Below the pieces are notes generated by a model. The model was not told the DNA's origin, made no database searches, and worked only from the letters and a program-made list of their open reading frames with translations. Source: JAJZRJ01 sp040757055 (GTDB lineage: Bacteria; Desulfobacterota; Desulfobulbia; Desulfobulbales; Desulfurivibrionaceae). Taken from it: DNA of 64,000 nucleotides. The stretch is from contig JBFLXY010000010.1 in NCBI GenBank assembly GCA_040757055.1, positions 57,408 through 121,407 of the forward strand. Reading direction: 5' to 3'. The translations under genes and the position numbers were made by a program. Of the stretch, positions 26,101 to 33,516 are shown piece by piece; position 1 is the first letter of the stretch, and each line of letters opens with the position of its first letter.

Positions 26101-26118
26101 AAAGCAACAGCCATGCCA
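26101..26118 (-). promoter_or_regulatory. Sigma-54 (RpoN) -24/-12 promoter
   Basis: Read on the minus strand the site is TGGCATGGCTGTTGCTTT. The GG (26117-26116) and GC (26105-26104) are 12 bases apart, exactly as in TGGCAC-N5-TTGC; the only departure from consensus is T for C at the sixth base. The predicted RNA start is near 26092, about 60 bases before ATG 26031. It lies in the gap directly downstream of a sigma-54 activator gene. Confidence 0.82.
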
Positions 26119-26139
26119 GAAAGAAATGGGAGAGGAAAA

Positions 26140-27708
26140 TCAACGGGCGGAGCGGCGCCGGCGCGGCAGGGTCAAGTTGAGGCGCCTGAGGCGGGAAACA
26201 AAGGTGGAACGGTTGACCCCGGCCGCCTCGGCGGCCCAGGTCATGTTCATATGATGCTGTTTCAGGAGATAGGTGGCGTAGTCGCGCTCCACCTCCTCCC
26301 AGGTGCGTTGGCCAAAATCAAGACCACCCGCGAGCACCGGGCTGGCTGGCGATGGCTGCCTTGCTGGCGGGGCTGGCCGTGCCACTTCCGGCGGCGATGG
26401 TGACGCCGAGACGATGGCGGCAGGCAGGTCGGCCGGGCCGATCTCCTCCTGGGTGCAAACCACGGTGAGGTACTTGGCCAGGTTCTCCAGTTCCCGGATG
26501 TTGCCGGGCCAGGGGTAGGCAGTGAGCAAGGCCATGGCCCCAGAGGTAACCCGCTTCGCTGGCAGGGTGCTTTTTGCTGCCTCGCGCCGCAGGAAGAAGG
26601 AAAGAAGGAGCGGGATATCCTCCTGCCGCTCCCTCAAGGAGGGCAGGGAGAGGGGAAGGACCGAGAGGCGGTAGAAGAGGTCGCGGCGGAAGGCTTTCTC
26701 CTCCACCATCTGTTCGAGGTCACGGTTGGTGGCAGCAATGAGGCGCACATCCACCCGCCGCGTCTCGGTGCTGCCCACGGGCTTGATCTCGTTCATCTGG
26801 ATCACCCGCAGCACCTTGGCCTGGAGCTCCATGGGCATGTCGCCGATCTCGTCGAGGAAGAGGGTGCCGCCATCGGCCGCCTCGAAAAGCCCCTTCTTGT
26901 CCTTGACCGCGCCGGAAAAGGCGCCCTTCTTGTAGCCAAAGAGTTCGCTTTCGAGCAGTGTTTCCGGGATGGCGCTGCAGTTCTGCACCACCAGAGGCTG
27001 GTTGCGGCGCGGGCTCAGGCGGTGCAGGCGGCTTGCCACCAACTCCTTGCCGGTGCCCGACTCGCCGGTGACGAGCACCGGATAATCGGTGGCCGCGTAG
27101 CTTGCAATGGTCGCCATCACCTGCTGGAAGGCCGCGCTCTGCCCCACCACCAGGCCGTCCTCCCTCAAGAGGTCGATCTTGTGCTGAAGCAGGCGGGTCG
27201 CGCTGCACTGCCTGTCGTACTCCAGGGCGTTGGAAAGGCTGACCGCGCCAATGTTCACCAACTCCTGCAGGAAGTCGAGGTACTGCTTTTCGAGATTGAT
27301 CTGGGAGTGCTCTGGATTGGTGTCGATGATCTCCACCACGCCGTAGACCGTGCCGTCCTTGAGCAGGAGCGGGAAGCCGAGGATGAGGCTGCTCTTGATG
27401 GAGAGGTCCGCCTCGATGGCCTGGAAATGGCGCGGGTCGCCGTCCGGACGGGAGAGGGCCATCTTGCCGGTCTCGATCACCCAGCGCACCAGGCTCTTGG
27501 CGTCAAGCGGCAGACAGAGTCCCTTGATCTTGTCGCTCTCGATCCCCTCTGCCTCGATGCAGCAGAAGCCCTCGGGCTTCCGGATCCACACCGAGCCGCG
27601 GTCCACGTTCTGGAGCCGAAGCAAGGCGCGGAGGAACTTGCGCTGCAACTGCTGCGGGTCCAGTTCGTCGGAAAAGGATTGGAAGAGTTCAACCAGGGAT
27701 TCACGCAT
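26140..27708 (-). CDS. Sigma-54-dependent transcriptional activator (GAF-AAA+-Fis)
   Basis: A 522-residue bacterial enhancer-binding protein. A GAF-like sensor covers about 15-165 (SVWIRKPEGFCCIEAEG, VVEIIDTN). The AAA+ domain (about 185-420) has Walker A GESGTGKE (215-222), Walker B GGTLFLDEIGD (280-290) and the arginine finger region FRRDLFYRLSVLP. The sigma-54 contact loop is GAFSGA (262-267) instead of GAFTGA. After a Pro/Ala linker, a Fis-type helix-turn-helix ends the protein (WAAEAAGVNRSTFVSRLRRL). The GAF ligand is unknown. Its likely target is the promoter at 26101-26118 just downstream. Confidence 0.93.
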   Translation of the reverse strand: MRESLVELFQSFSDELDPQQLQRKFLRALLRLQNVDRGSVWIRKPEGFCCIEAEGIESDKIKGLCLPLDAKSLVRWVIETGKMALSRPDGDPRHFQAIEADLSIKSSLILGFPLLLKDGTVYGVVEIIDTNPEHSQINLEKQYLDFLQELVNIGAVSLSNALEYDRQCSATRLLQHKIDLLREDGLVVGQSAAFQQVMATIASYAATDYPVLVTGESGTGKELVASRLHRLSPRRNQPLVVQNCSAIPETLLESELFGYKKGAFSGAVKDKKGLFEAADGGTLFLDEIGDMPMELQAKVLRVIQMNEIKPVGSTETRRVDVRLIAATNRDLEQMVEEKAFRRDLFYRLSVLPLSLPSLRERQEDIPLLLSFFLRREAAKSTLPAKRVTSGAMALLTAYPWPGNIRELENLAKYLTVVCTQEEIGPADLPAAIVSASPSPPEVARPAPPARQPSPASPVLAGGLDFGQRTWEEVERDYATYLLKQHHMNMTWAAEAAGVNRSTFVSRLRRLNLTLPRRRRSAR

Positions 27709-28065
27709 AGCGACAACATACCACTACTTTATTTAAACTTAACCAAAAATGATGACATAAAATCATGCACGACGTAACGCACCGCCCTCTGGACCGGAAA
27801 ACCCGCCAACGCTGCCACACTTGACAGGAAAGAGAACGCTGCGATAAGAATATCCTATAACCCCTTGGAGAAACAGGCCATTAACGATGGATACGCGTGG
27901 CCAACGCCCGTCCAGAAAATTGGCAGCCTACGCCTGAGAGGCGGCAGGAAAGCCCGCCTCTCGCCGAGAATTGCGCAAAACCCGGTTTTGCTACCGACGC
28001 GCCATACCCAGCTTGACGCAGCAACGATCAAGCCATGAAGTCAACCTTCACCAAGGGAGGACACA
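27709..28065 (+). other. Intergenic region with promoter and two hairpins before the secreted protein gene
   Basis: This 357-base gap separates divergent genes. TTGACA (27821-27826) with GATAAG (27843-27848, 16-base spacer) is a possible promoter for the downstream gene. Two stable hairpins follow: GAGAGGCGG/CCGCCTCTC (27936-27944/27954-27962) and GCAAAAC/GTTTTGC (27975-27981/27985-27991). The resulting leader would exceed 200 bases. I compared it by eye with TPP, SAM, cyclic di-GMP and fluoride riboswitch motifs and found no match. Confidence 0.45.
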
Positions 28066-28569
28066 ATGAAACCTATCGGAACTCTTGCTTTGCTGCTGAC
28101 CGCGGGTGCCGTAACAGCGTTTCTGCCCGAGAGCGCTTCGGCGTGGTGTGTGTACAACTACACCGGCAAGACGCTGGTCGTGCGTTCAGGCTTCAACCCC
28201 GGAGACTTCTACCAGGAGATCAAATCCGGGGCGGAAAACAAAAAATGCTGCCCCGGAGATGAGAAGTCATGCGGCGAGCCGCGAATCTACATCCTCGCAT
28301 CGAGCTTCGACGAAAAAGAGTCTTTTCTCGAAAGTTTAGCCTCCTACGGGTGTTCGGTAACCGAATTCACCCGGAGTTATTACACGTTCTCCGGCAACAA
28401 GGGAGCAGGCGCCCCCAAGCCGAACGTGCCGGCGCATGGCTGGATCAGCATCGATACGCGGATGCAGAACGGCCACCGCACACCCTACGCCGTGGTGAAG
28501 TATCCGGACGGCAAGATCAAGTACGAGGGATTCGCCAAGCCCGTCTGCGGTGGCTGGCTCGGCGACTGA
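28066..28569 (+). CDS. Secreted Cys-containing protein of unknown function
   Basis: A 167-residue protein with a clear signal peptide (about 1-26, cleavage after ESASA). The mature part starts WCVYNYTGKTLVVRS and carries cysteines near 28, 65, 66, 72, 100 and 161, suggesting disulfides (KKCCPGDEKSC, YGCSV, KPVCGGW). The opening NYTGKTLVVRSGF resembles small secreted proteins with a beta-sandwich that start with a thaumatin-like N-Y-T-x-K pattern, but no family can be assigned. An AGGGAGG Shine-Dalgarno precedes ATG 28066. It stands alone, behind a hairpin-rich region and before a strong terminator. Confidence 0.65.
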   Translation: MKPIGTLALLLTAGAVTAFLPESASAWCVYNYTGKTLVVRSGFNPGDFYQEIKSGAENKKCCPGDEKSCGEPRIYILASSFDEKESFLESLASYGCSVTEFTRSYYTFSGNKGAGAPKPNVPAHGWISIDTRMQNGHRTPYAVVKYPDGKIKYEGFAKPVCGGWLGD

Positions 28570-28588
28570 AGCGGGCAGCTTTATCAGA

Positions 28589-28975
28589 CTACCGGGAGGA
28601 CCTTTCCTCCCAAACAAAAAGGCCGGGGCAGCAGTTGCTGCTCCGGCCTTTGCTTTTCTGCCCTATGACGACTGAGAACCGCTCGGTCTCGACGTCTTCA
28701 CGGCCACCGCCGGCATGATGGAGCAGGCGGAGAATCTGGATCACACCGCCTCGGCTCCAGTAGACCACAACAAAGGGGCTGCCGGAAACCACCAACTCCC
28801 GCGTGCCGCCCACGCGGCCCGGTCGCCCCATGTTGGGCTGTTCCGGCAGATATTCCACGGCTTCGCGGATCCGCTCAGCCATGCGGCCTGCGGCGACAGG
28901 GTCGTCCAGGGCGATGAACTCCCCGGCATCCTGTAAATCCCGCAGCGCCGGAAGCGTCCACTCAATTCTTGGCAT
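28589..28975 (-). CDS. ParE/RelE family toxin with an unusual C-terminal extension
   Basis: A 128-residue protein. Residues 1-95 are a ParE-type toxin: RIEWTLPALRDLQDAGEFIA, AAGRMAERIREAVEYLPEQP, GRPGRVGGTRELVVSGSPFVVVYW and IQILRLLHHA. Members usually end soon after this last strand. Here the frame runs about 30 residues further, and the end (from about GQKSKG) is encoded by the inverted repeat of a terminator at 28619-28650. ATG 28975 overlaps the antitoxin end by 14 bases. The tail may be a result of insertion and could affect toxicity. Confidence 0.8.
   Translation of the reverse strand: MPRIEWTLPALRDLQDAGEFIALDDPVAAGRMAERIREAVEYLPEQPNMGRPGRVGGTRELVVSGSPFVVVYWSRGGVIQILRLLHHAGGGREDVETERFSVVIGQKSKGRSSNCCPGLFVWEERSSR
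28619..28668 (+). terminator. Terminator, copy 1 of a duplicated sequence flanking a toxin-antitoxin pair
   Basis: AAGGCCGGGGCAGCA (28619-28633) pairs with TGCTGCTCCGGCCTT (28636-28650) over nearly its whole length, followed by TGCTTTTC. It ends the secreted protein gene 50 bases upstream. The whole 50-base unit through CCCTATGA is repeated at 29289-29336 in the same orientation with three substitutions and a two-base deletion. Confidence 0.8.
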
Positions 28976-29219
28976 TCTTGCCCTTGCCCCACCCATTGAG
29001 GATGGCCAGCGCCTGGGCATGGCTCTTGACCTTGCCCTTCTCCGCCGCGGCCATACCCTCCTTGATCGCCGCCACCTGCCACTCCTGGAGATCGACAAAC
29101 TCCTCGATCGCCTGGGCCGCCAGATAGGACTTGGAGCGGTGGGTTTCGCTGGCCAGCGCCTCCAGGCGTTGCGCCACTTCTTCCGGAACACGGGCAGAAA
29201 TCAGGGTGGTTCCACTCAT
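28962..29219 (-). CDS. CopG-type ribbon-helix-helix antitoxin
   Basis: An 85-residue antitoxin: LISARVPEEVAQRLEALASETHRSKSYLAAQAIEEFV is a ribbon-helix-helix DNA-binding domain, followed by EWQVAAIKEGMAAAEKGK and a short tail that would bind the ParE-like toxin. This pattern is typical of ParD/CopG partners of ParE. It precedes and overlaps the toxin gene. The palindrome CATCATTTTTGATG (29251-29264) upstream is a likely operator. Confidence 0.85.
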   Translation of the reverse strand: MSGTTLISARVPEEVAQRLEALASETHRSKSYLAAQAIEEFVDLQEWQVAAIKEGMAAAEKGKVKSHAQALAILNGWGKGKNAKN

Positions 29220-29250
29220 ACGTTCACCTATGCCATATTGTTTACATACG

Positions 29251-29264
29251 CATCATTTTTGATG
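29251..29264. promoter_or_regulatory. Candidate operator of the CopG/ParE-like module
   Basis: CATCA-TTTT-TGATG is a five-base inverted repeat 32 bases upstream of the antitoxin ATG on the minus strand. Autoregulation is inferred from the antitoxin family. Confidence 0.4.
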
Positions 29265-29288
29265 ATAGCGCATGGGGATGAAAATAAC

Positions 29289-29336
29289 AAGGCCGGGGCA
29301 GCGTTTGCTGCACCGGCCTTTGCTTTTGCCCTATGA
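29289..29336 (-). terminator. Terminator, copy 2 of the duplicated sequence; ends gltA
   Basis: AAGGCCGGGGCAGC (29289-29302) pairs with GCTGCACCGGCCTT (29307-29320) with one mismatch. Read on the minus strand it follows the gltA stop (29347) and is trailed by TTGTTATTTT. The unit matches 28619-28668 almost base for base. Confidence 0.78.
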
Positions 29337-29346
29337 GAAGAGAAGA

Positions 29347-30753
29347 CTACTCGGCCTTGGCGGCCTCCCGGCCTGCCTTGAGGTCGCTGCCCTCAATAAA
29401 GCGGCGGATCGACTCCGCCGCCTCCTTGGCCTGGAAAACGGCCTTGGCCACGGTCTGGGGGCCGAGTACCGCATCGCCTGCGGCAAAGACCCAGGGCACC
29501 GAGGTCTGCATGGTGGTCTCGTCCACTACGTAGGTGCCCCAGCGGGTCATGGTGAAGTCGAGGCCGCTTCCAGCGGTGGGGTCCACATCCTGGCTGATGG
29601 CCGGGATAATGGCGTCCGCCTCGATCATGAAGTTGGAGCCCTCGATCACCTCCGGCCGGCAGCGGCCCGAGGCATCGCACTCGCCGAGTTTCATCCGCAA
29701 ACACTCGATCCTGGTGAGCCTGCCGTTCTCGCCGTGGATCTTCACCGGCGCGGCCAGGAACTCGATGCGCACCCCTTCCTCTTCGAGATGATGGATCTCG
29801 GCCTGGGCCGCGGGCATCTCCGCCTTGGTGCGGCGGTAGAGGATGAAGACCTGGTCGGAGCCGGTGCGCAGCGCGGTGCGGGCGCAGTCGATGGCCACGT
29901 TGCCGCCGCCCACCACCACCACGTTGCGGCCGAGATTGAGCTTCTCGCCGATATTGACCCTCCGCAGGTAATCAACCCCATGGAGTACGCCGGAAAGTTC
30001 CTCGCCCTCCACCCCCAGCTTCCGGCTGGCGTGCGCGCCTGGTCCAAGAAAAACGGCGCTGAAGCCCTCGCTCTTGAGGTCTTGCAGGGACTTGTCCCTG
30101 CCGATGGTGACGCCGTTCACCACGGTGACCCCGCAGCTCCTGAGCGCATTGAACTCCGCCTCGATGATCGGTCGCGGCAACCGGTAGGCCGGGATGCCCA
30201 CCGCCAGCATACCCCCGGAAATCGGCAAACTCTCGAAGATGGTGCAGGGGTAGCCCAGGTGGGAAAGATAGTAGGCCACCGACATGCCGGCCGGGCCGGA
30301 ACCGACGATGGCGACCTTGGCCGGCTTCGGCATGGCGCACGGCTGAAGCAGGCTCTTGTTGTTGGCCACCATCCAGTCGACGATGTAGCGCTCGATCATG
30401 CCGATGGCCACGGCCTCGCCCTTCTTGCCGCGGATGCAGTGGCCCTCGCACTGGAACTCATGGGGGCAGACGCGGGAGCAGATGGCGGGCAGCGAGTTGG
30501 TCTCGCGGTCGAGCCAGTAAGCCTCCTCGATCTTGCCCTCCCGCACCAGCTTGATGAAACCGGGGATGTCGTTGTGAATGGGGCAGCCCTCGCGGCACGC
30601 CGGTTTCTTGCACTGCAGGCAGCGTTCGGCCTCCAGCTTCACCGTGGCGGCATCATAGCCGGAAACCACCTCGTTGAAATTGGTCACCCGCTCGGCAGGA
30701 GCCAACTCCTTGGCCCGCTGCCGGGGAATCGCCATCCGTTCTTTCGTTTCCAT
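29347..30753 (-). CDS. gltA: Glutamate synthase small-subunit-type NADPH oxidoreductase (homotetrameric GltA type)
   Basis: A 468-residue Fe-S flavoprotein. The N-terminal ferredoxin-like region has CLQCKKPACREGCP and CSRVCPHEFQCEGHC for two clusters. FAD binding is at VAIVGSGPAGMSVAYYLSHLG, NADPH binding at VVVVGGGNVAIDCARTALR, and the late FAD motif is VFAAGDAVLGPQTVAKAV. It transfers electrons from NADPH, classically to glutamate synthase; related proteins act as NfnB-like transhydrogenase subunits. No large glutamate synthase or NfnA partner is adjacent. ATG 30753 follows GGAGGAGAGG; upstream in-frame ATGs lack that support. Confidence 0.88.
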   Translation of the reverse strand: METKERMAIPRQRAKELAPAERVTNFNEVVSGYDAATVKLEAERCLQCKKPACREGCPIHNDIPGFIKLVREGKIEEAYWLDRETNSLPAICSRVCPHEFQCEGHCIRGKKGEAVAIGMIERYIVDWMVANNKSLLQPCAMPKPAKVAIVGSGPAGMSVAYYLSHLGYPCTIFESLPISGGMLAVGIPAYRLPRPIIEAEFNALRSCGVTVVNGVTIGRDKSLQDLKSEGFSAVFLGPGAHASRKLGVEGEELSGVLHGVDYLRRVNIGEKLNLGRNVVVVGGGNVAIDCARTALRTGSDQVFILYRRTKAEMPAAQAEIHHLEEEGVRIEFLAAPVKIHGENGRLTRIECLRMKLGECDASGRCRPEVIEGSNFMIEADAIIPAISQDVDPTAGSGLDFTMTRWGTYVVDETTMQTSVPWVFAAGDAVLGPQTVAKAVFQAKEAAESIRRFIEGSDLKAGREAAKAE

Positions 30754-31012
30754 CACCTCTCCTCCATATCCATATCCACGCATCACTGCGGTCCCAAATG
30801 CCGCCCCTGCCCTAGCCGGCAGGGTAGGCAACAATACTCTAATTCCCATCGTATTTCATGCAGATTTTACCGGAGCACCCTCTCGCAAAATCCGCCTGAG
30901 CCGCAGATGCCTAACGGGAAAGGGCTTGACAAACGCGGAGCAATCATCCACGTTAAAAGGTAACGTTGCGAGTTATTTGCAGATTCGACCACGCCCCCAC
31001 AAGGAACCACAT

Positions 31013-31486
31013 ATGAAAGCGGAACTCATCAATCCCTTCCTGCACGCCACCAAGAATGTCCTCGAAACCATGGCCCAGACCAAGGTGACGCCGCAGAAGC
31101 CACAACTCAAGGAGGGCAACACCTCCTACGGCGAAGTAACCGGCATCATCGGCATGACCTCCGAAGCGATCACCGGCTGCATGATCGTCAGCTTCTCGGA
31201 AAAGTGTATCCTGAAGATCGTGGCCAATATGCTCATGGAAGAGCCGCGCGCCAAGATCGACGACGAGGTGGTGGACGCGGTGGGCGAGATCACCAACATG
31301 ATCTGCGGCGGAGCCAAGGCGGAGCTGGCCAAGATCGACCACAAGTTCGACCTCGCCACCCCCACCATGGTGGTGGGCAAAGGGGTCGAAATCTCCTATT
31401 ACTCCACCGCCCCGACCATCGTCATCCCCTTCGACACCGCCGAGGGCACCTTCGTGGTGGAGGCCAACCTGGGCGAAAAAAAGTAG
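31013..31486 (+). CDS. cheX: CheX-like CheY-P phosphatase
   Basis: A 157-residue CheC/CheX/FliY-family protein. Residues 1-20 form the opening helix (INPFLHATKNVLETM). The catalytic E-x2-N motif is E92-I-T-N95 in AVGEITNMICGGAKAEL, and VVEANLGE is a late strand. CheX dephosphorylates CheY-type receivers in chemotaxis; no other che genes are nearby, so it may serve a receiver encoded elsewhere. AAGGAA precedes ATG 31013. In the 259-base gap shared with gltA, TTGACA at 30926-30931 is a -35 candidate but no good -10 follows. Confidence 0.87.
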   Translation: MKAELINPFLHATKNVLETMAQTKVTPQKPQLKEGNTSYGEVTGIIGMTSEAITGCMIVSFSEKCILKIVANMLMEEPRAKIDDEVVDAVGEITNMICGGAKAELAKIDHKFDLATPTMVVGKGVEISYYSTAPTIVIPFDTAEGTFVVEANLGEKK

Positions 31487-31508
31487 CCGCCCCTTCCTCT
31501 TCTTGCGA

Positions 31509-31548
31509 CCACAAAAAAGCCGCACCCGAAGGTGCGGCTTTTTTGTGG
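31509..31548. terminator. Bidirectional Rho-independent terminator
   Basis: An 18-base perfect stem (31509-31526 with 31531-31548) closes a CGAA tetraloop. The GC-rich core GCCGCACC/GGTGCGGC is flanked by A6 and T6, so it can stop cheX on the plus strand and the atp operon on the minus strand. Confidence 0.93.
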
Positions 31549-31567
31549 CATCAGGAACCCAACGCCT

Positions 31568-31990
31568 TCATTTGGGCTTGCGGCGCTCCGCCACCTTGAG
31601 GCGGCTCAAGGCGCGCTGCATGGCGGCCTCGGCCCGGGTGCGGTCGATTTTCTCGCGCTGACTTATCACCTCGGCCAGGCGCTTCTCCGCCCGCTCCTTG
31701 GCGCGCAAGGCGCGATCAACGTCGATCTCGGCGCCACGCTCGGCGGATTCCACCAGAAAGGTCACCTTGTTGTTGGAGACCTCGCAGAACCCGCCGCTCA
31801 CCATCAGGTCTTCCACATGATTGTCCTTCTTGAAAGAGAGGACGCCAATCTTGATGGTGCTCAGAAAGGGGGCGTGGTTGGCCAGGATGCCGAACTCGCC
31901 GGCATAGCCCGGAGCGGTCACGAGATCAACGCTCTCGCTCACCACGGCGCCCTTGGGGGTCACAACTTCAAGTTGCAATTTTTCAGCCAT
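31568..31990 (-). CDS. atpC: ATP synthase F1 epsilon subunit
   Basis: A 140-residue epsilon subunit. The N-terminal beta-sandwich (LQLEVVTPKGAVVSESVDLV, GYAGEFGILANHAPFLSTIK) is followed by a helical hairpin (about 85-140, VDRALRAKERAEKRLAE and QREKIDRTRAEAAMQRALSR). It links gamma to the c-ring and can inhibit ATP hydrolysis. Last gene of the atp operon, before the terminator at 31509-31548. Confidence 0.96.
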   Translation of the reverse strand: MAEKLQLEVVTPKGAVVSESVDLVTAPGYAGEFGILANHAPFLSTIKIGVLSFKKDNHVEDLMVSGGFCEVSNNKVTFLVESAERGAEIDVDRALRAKERAEKRLAEVISQREKIDRTRAEAAMQRALSRLKVAERRKPK

Positions 31991-32040
31991 TCTTCAACCT
32001 CGCGTGCACGCTTGCATGAAGCGCGTCTGATGCAGGAAGC

Positions 32041-33453
32041 TTACGCAGCAGCCTTCTCGCGGTTTGCCTTCTCAACGGCCTCTTCGATGGTGCCGACCAT
32101 GTAGAAGGCGCTTTCCGGAAGTTCGTCGTGCTTGCCATCCAGGATATCCTTGAAGCCGCGCACGGTATCGGCAACCTTGACGTACTTGCCGGCCATGCCC
32201 GTAAAGGTCTCGGCCACGCTGAACGGCTGGGAAAGGAAACGCTGCACCTTACGGGCGCGGGAAACGGTGACCTTGTCCTCCTCGGAGAGTTCGTCCATGC
32301 CGAGGATGGCGATGATGTCCTGCAGATCCTTGTACTTCTGCAGGGTGGTCTGCACGCCGCGGGCTACGAGGTAATGCTCCTCGCCGAGGACGTTGGGGTC
32401 CAGGATGCGGGAAGTGGAGTCCAGCGGGTCAACCGCGGGGTAGATGCCAAGCTCCGCGATCTGACGGGAGAGAACAACGGTACCGTCGAGATGGGCGAAG
32501 GTGGTCGCCGGCGCCGGGTCGGTCAAGTCGTCGGCCGGAACGTAAACGCACTGGACCGCGGTGATGGAACCCTTGGTGGTGGAGGTGATGCGCTCCTGGA
32601 GGGCGCCGAGGTCGGTGGCCAGGGTCGGCTGGTAACCAACCGCAGACGGGATACGACCGAGGAGTGCCGATACCTCGGCGCCCGCCTGGGTGAAGCGGAA
32701 GATGTTGTCAACGAAGAAGAGCACGTCCTGGCCCTCCTCGTCGCGGAAGTACTCGGCAGCGGAAAGGCCGGTCAGGGCCACGCGGGCACGGGCGCCGGGC
32801 GGCTCGGTCATCTGGCCGTACACCAGCGCCGCCTTGGGCAGTACGCCGGATTCCTTCATTTCGCGGTAGAGGTCGTTGCCCTCGCGGGTCCGCTCGCCAA
32901 CGCCGCAGAAGACGGAAATACCGCCGTGGTGCATGGCGATGTTGTTGACCATCTCCATCATGATAACGGTCTTGCCGCAACCGGCGCCGCCGAAGAGGCC
33001 CATCTTGCCACCGCGGGGGAACGGGACCAGGAGGTCGATAACCTTGATGCCGGTCTCAAGCACGTGCACCTCGGTGGACTGCTCGGTGAAGGCCGGGGCC
33101 GGTTTGTGGATCGGGCGCATCTTCTCGGAAGTCAGGGCGCCCAGGCCGTCTACCGGACGGCCAACCACGTTCATGATGCGGCCGAGGGCCGGCTTGCCGC
33201 AGGGAATCTCGATGGGCTTGCCGGTGTCCTTGCAGAGCTGGCCGCGCACCAGACCGTCGGTCTGATCCATGGAGACGCAGCGGACCACGTTGTCGCCCAG
33301 GTGCTGGGCAACCTCGATAACCAGGTTGTCCTCCTGGTCGTTGATGCCCTTGTTGGATACCAAGAGCGCGTTCATGATCGCCGGCAGTTGGGCCGGATCG
33401 AACTCCACGTCAACAACCGGTCCGATGACCTGGATAATCTTTCCTGTGTTCAT
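32041..33453 (-). CDS. atpD: ATP synthase F1 beta subunit
   Basis: A 470-residue catalytic subunit. The P-loop reads GGAGCGKTV (most family members have GGAGVGKTV), with GERTREGNDLY holding the catalytic Glu and ALTGLSAAEYFRDEEGQDVL as the expected core. DPAPATTFAHLDGTVVLSR and the C-terminal DELSEEDKVTVSRARK complete the normal architecture. The V-to-C change in the P-loop is conservative and probably lineage-specific. It lies between atpG and atpC. Confidence 0.98.
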   Translation of the reverse strand: MNTGKIIQVIGPVVDVEFDPAQLPAIMNALLVSNKGINDQEDNLVIEVAQHLGDNVVRCVSMDQTDGLVRGQLCKDTGKPIEIPCGKPALGRIMNVVGRPVDGLGALTSEKMRPIHKPAPAFTEQSTEVHVLETGIKVIDLLVPFPRGGKMGLFGGAGCGKTVIMMEMVNNIAMHHGGISVFCGVGERTREGNDLYREMKESGVLPKAALVYGQMTEPPGARARVALTGLSAAEYFRDEEGQDVLFFVDNIFRFTQAGAEVSALLGRIPSAVGYQPTLATDLGALQERITSTTKGSITAVQCVYVPADDLTDPAPATTFAHLDGTVVLSRQIAELGIYPAVDPLDSTSRILDPNVLGEEHYLVARGVQTTLQKYKDLQDIIAILGMDELSEEDKVTVSRARKVQRFLSQPFSVAETFTGMAGKYVKVADTVRGFKDILDGKHDELPESAFYMVGTIEEAVEKANREKAAA

Positions 33454-33516
33454 TGTACAAGCCTCCTCAGCTGTGTTGATCTCGTATGTCAGCCGCTGAC
33501 GCGGCCGAAAGTTCCC

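Noticed and set aside
25655..26254. Short-period repeats resembling an array
   Set aside because: The repeats are codon-level Thr tracts of the secreted protein in frame on the minus strand, without spacers; they are not a CRISPR array.
27900..28000. Possible TPP riboswitch because of a CTGAGAG element
   Set aside because: The rest of the TPP core is absent and the downstream gene is not thiamine-related; the element is just part of the 27936-27962 hairpin.
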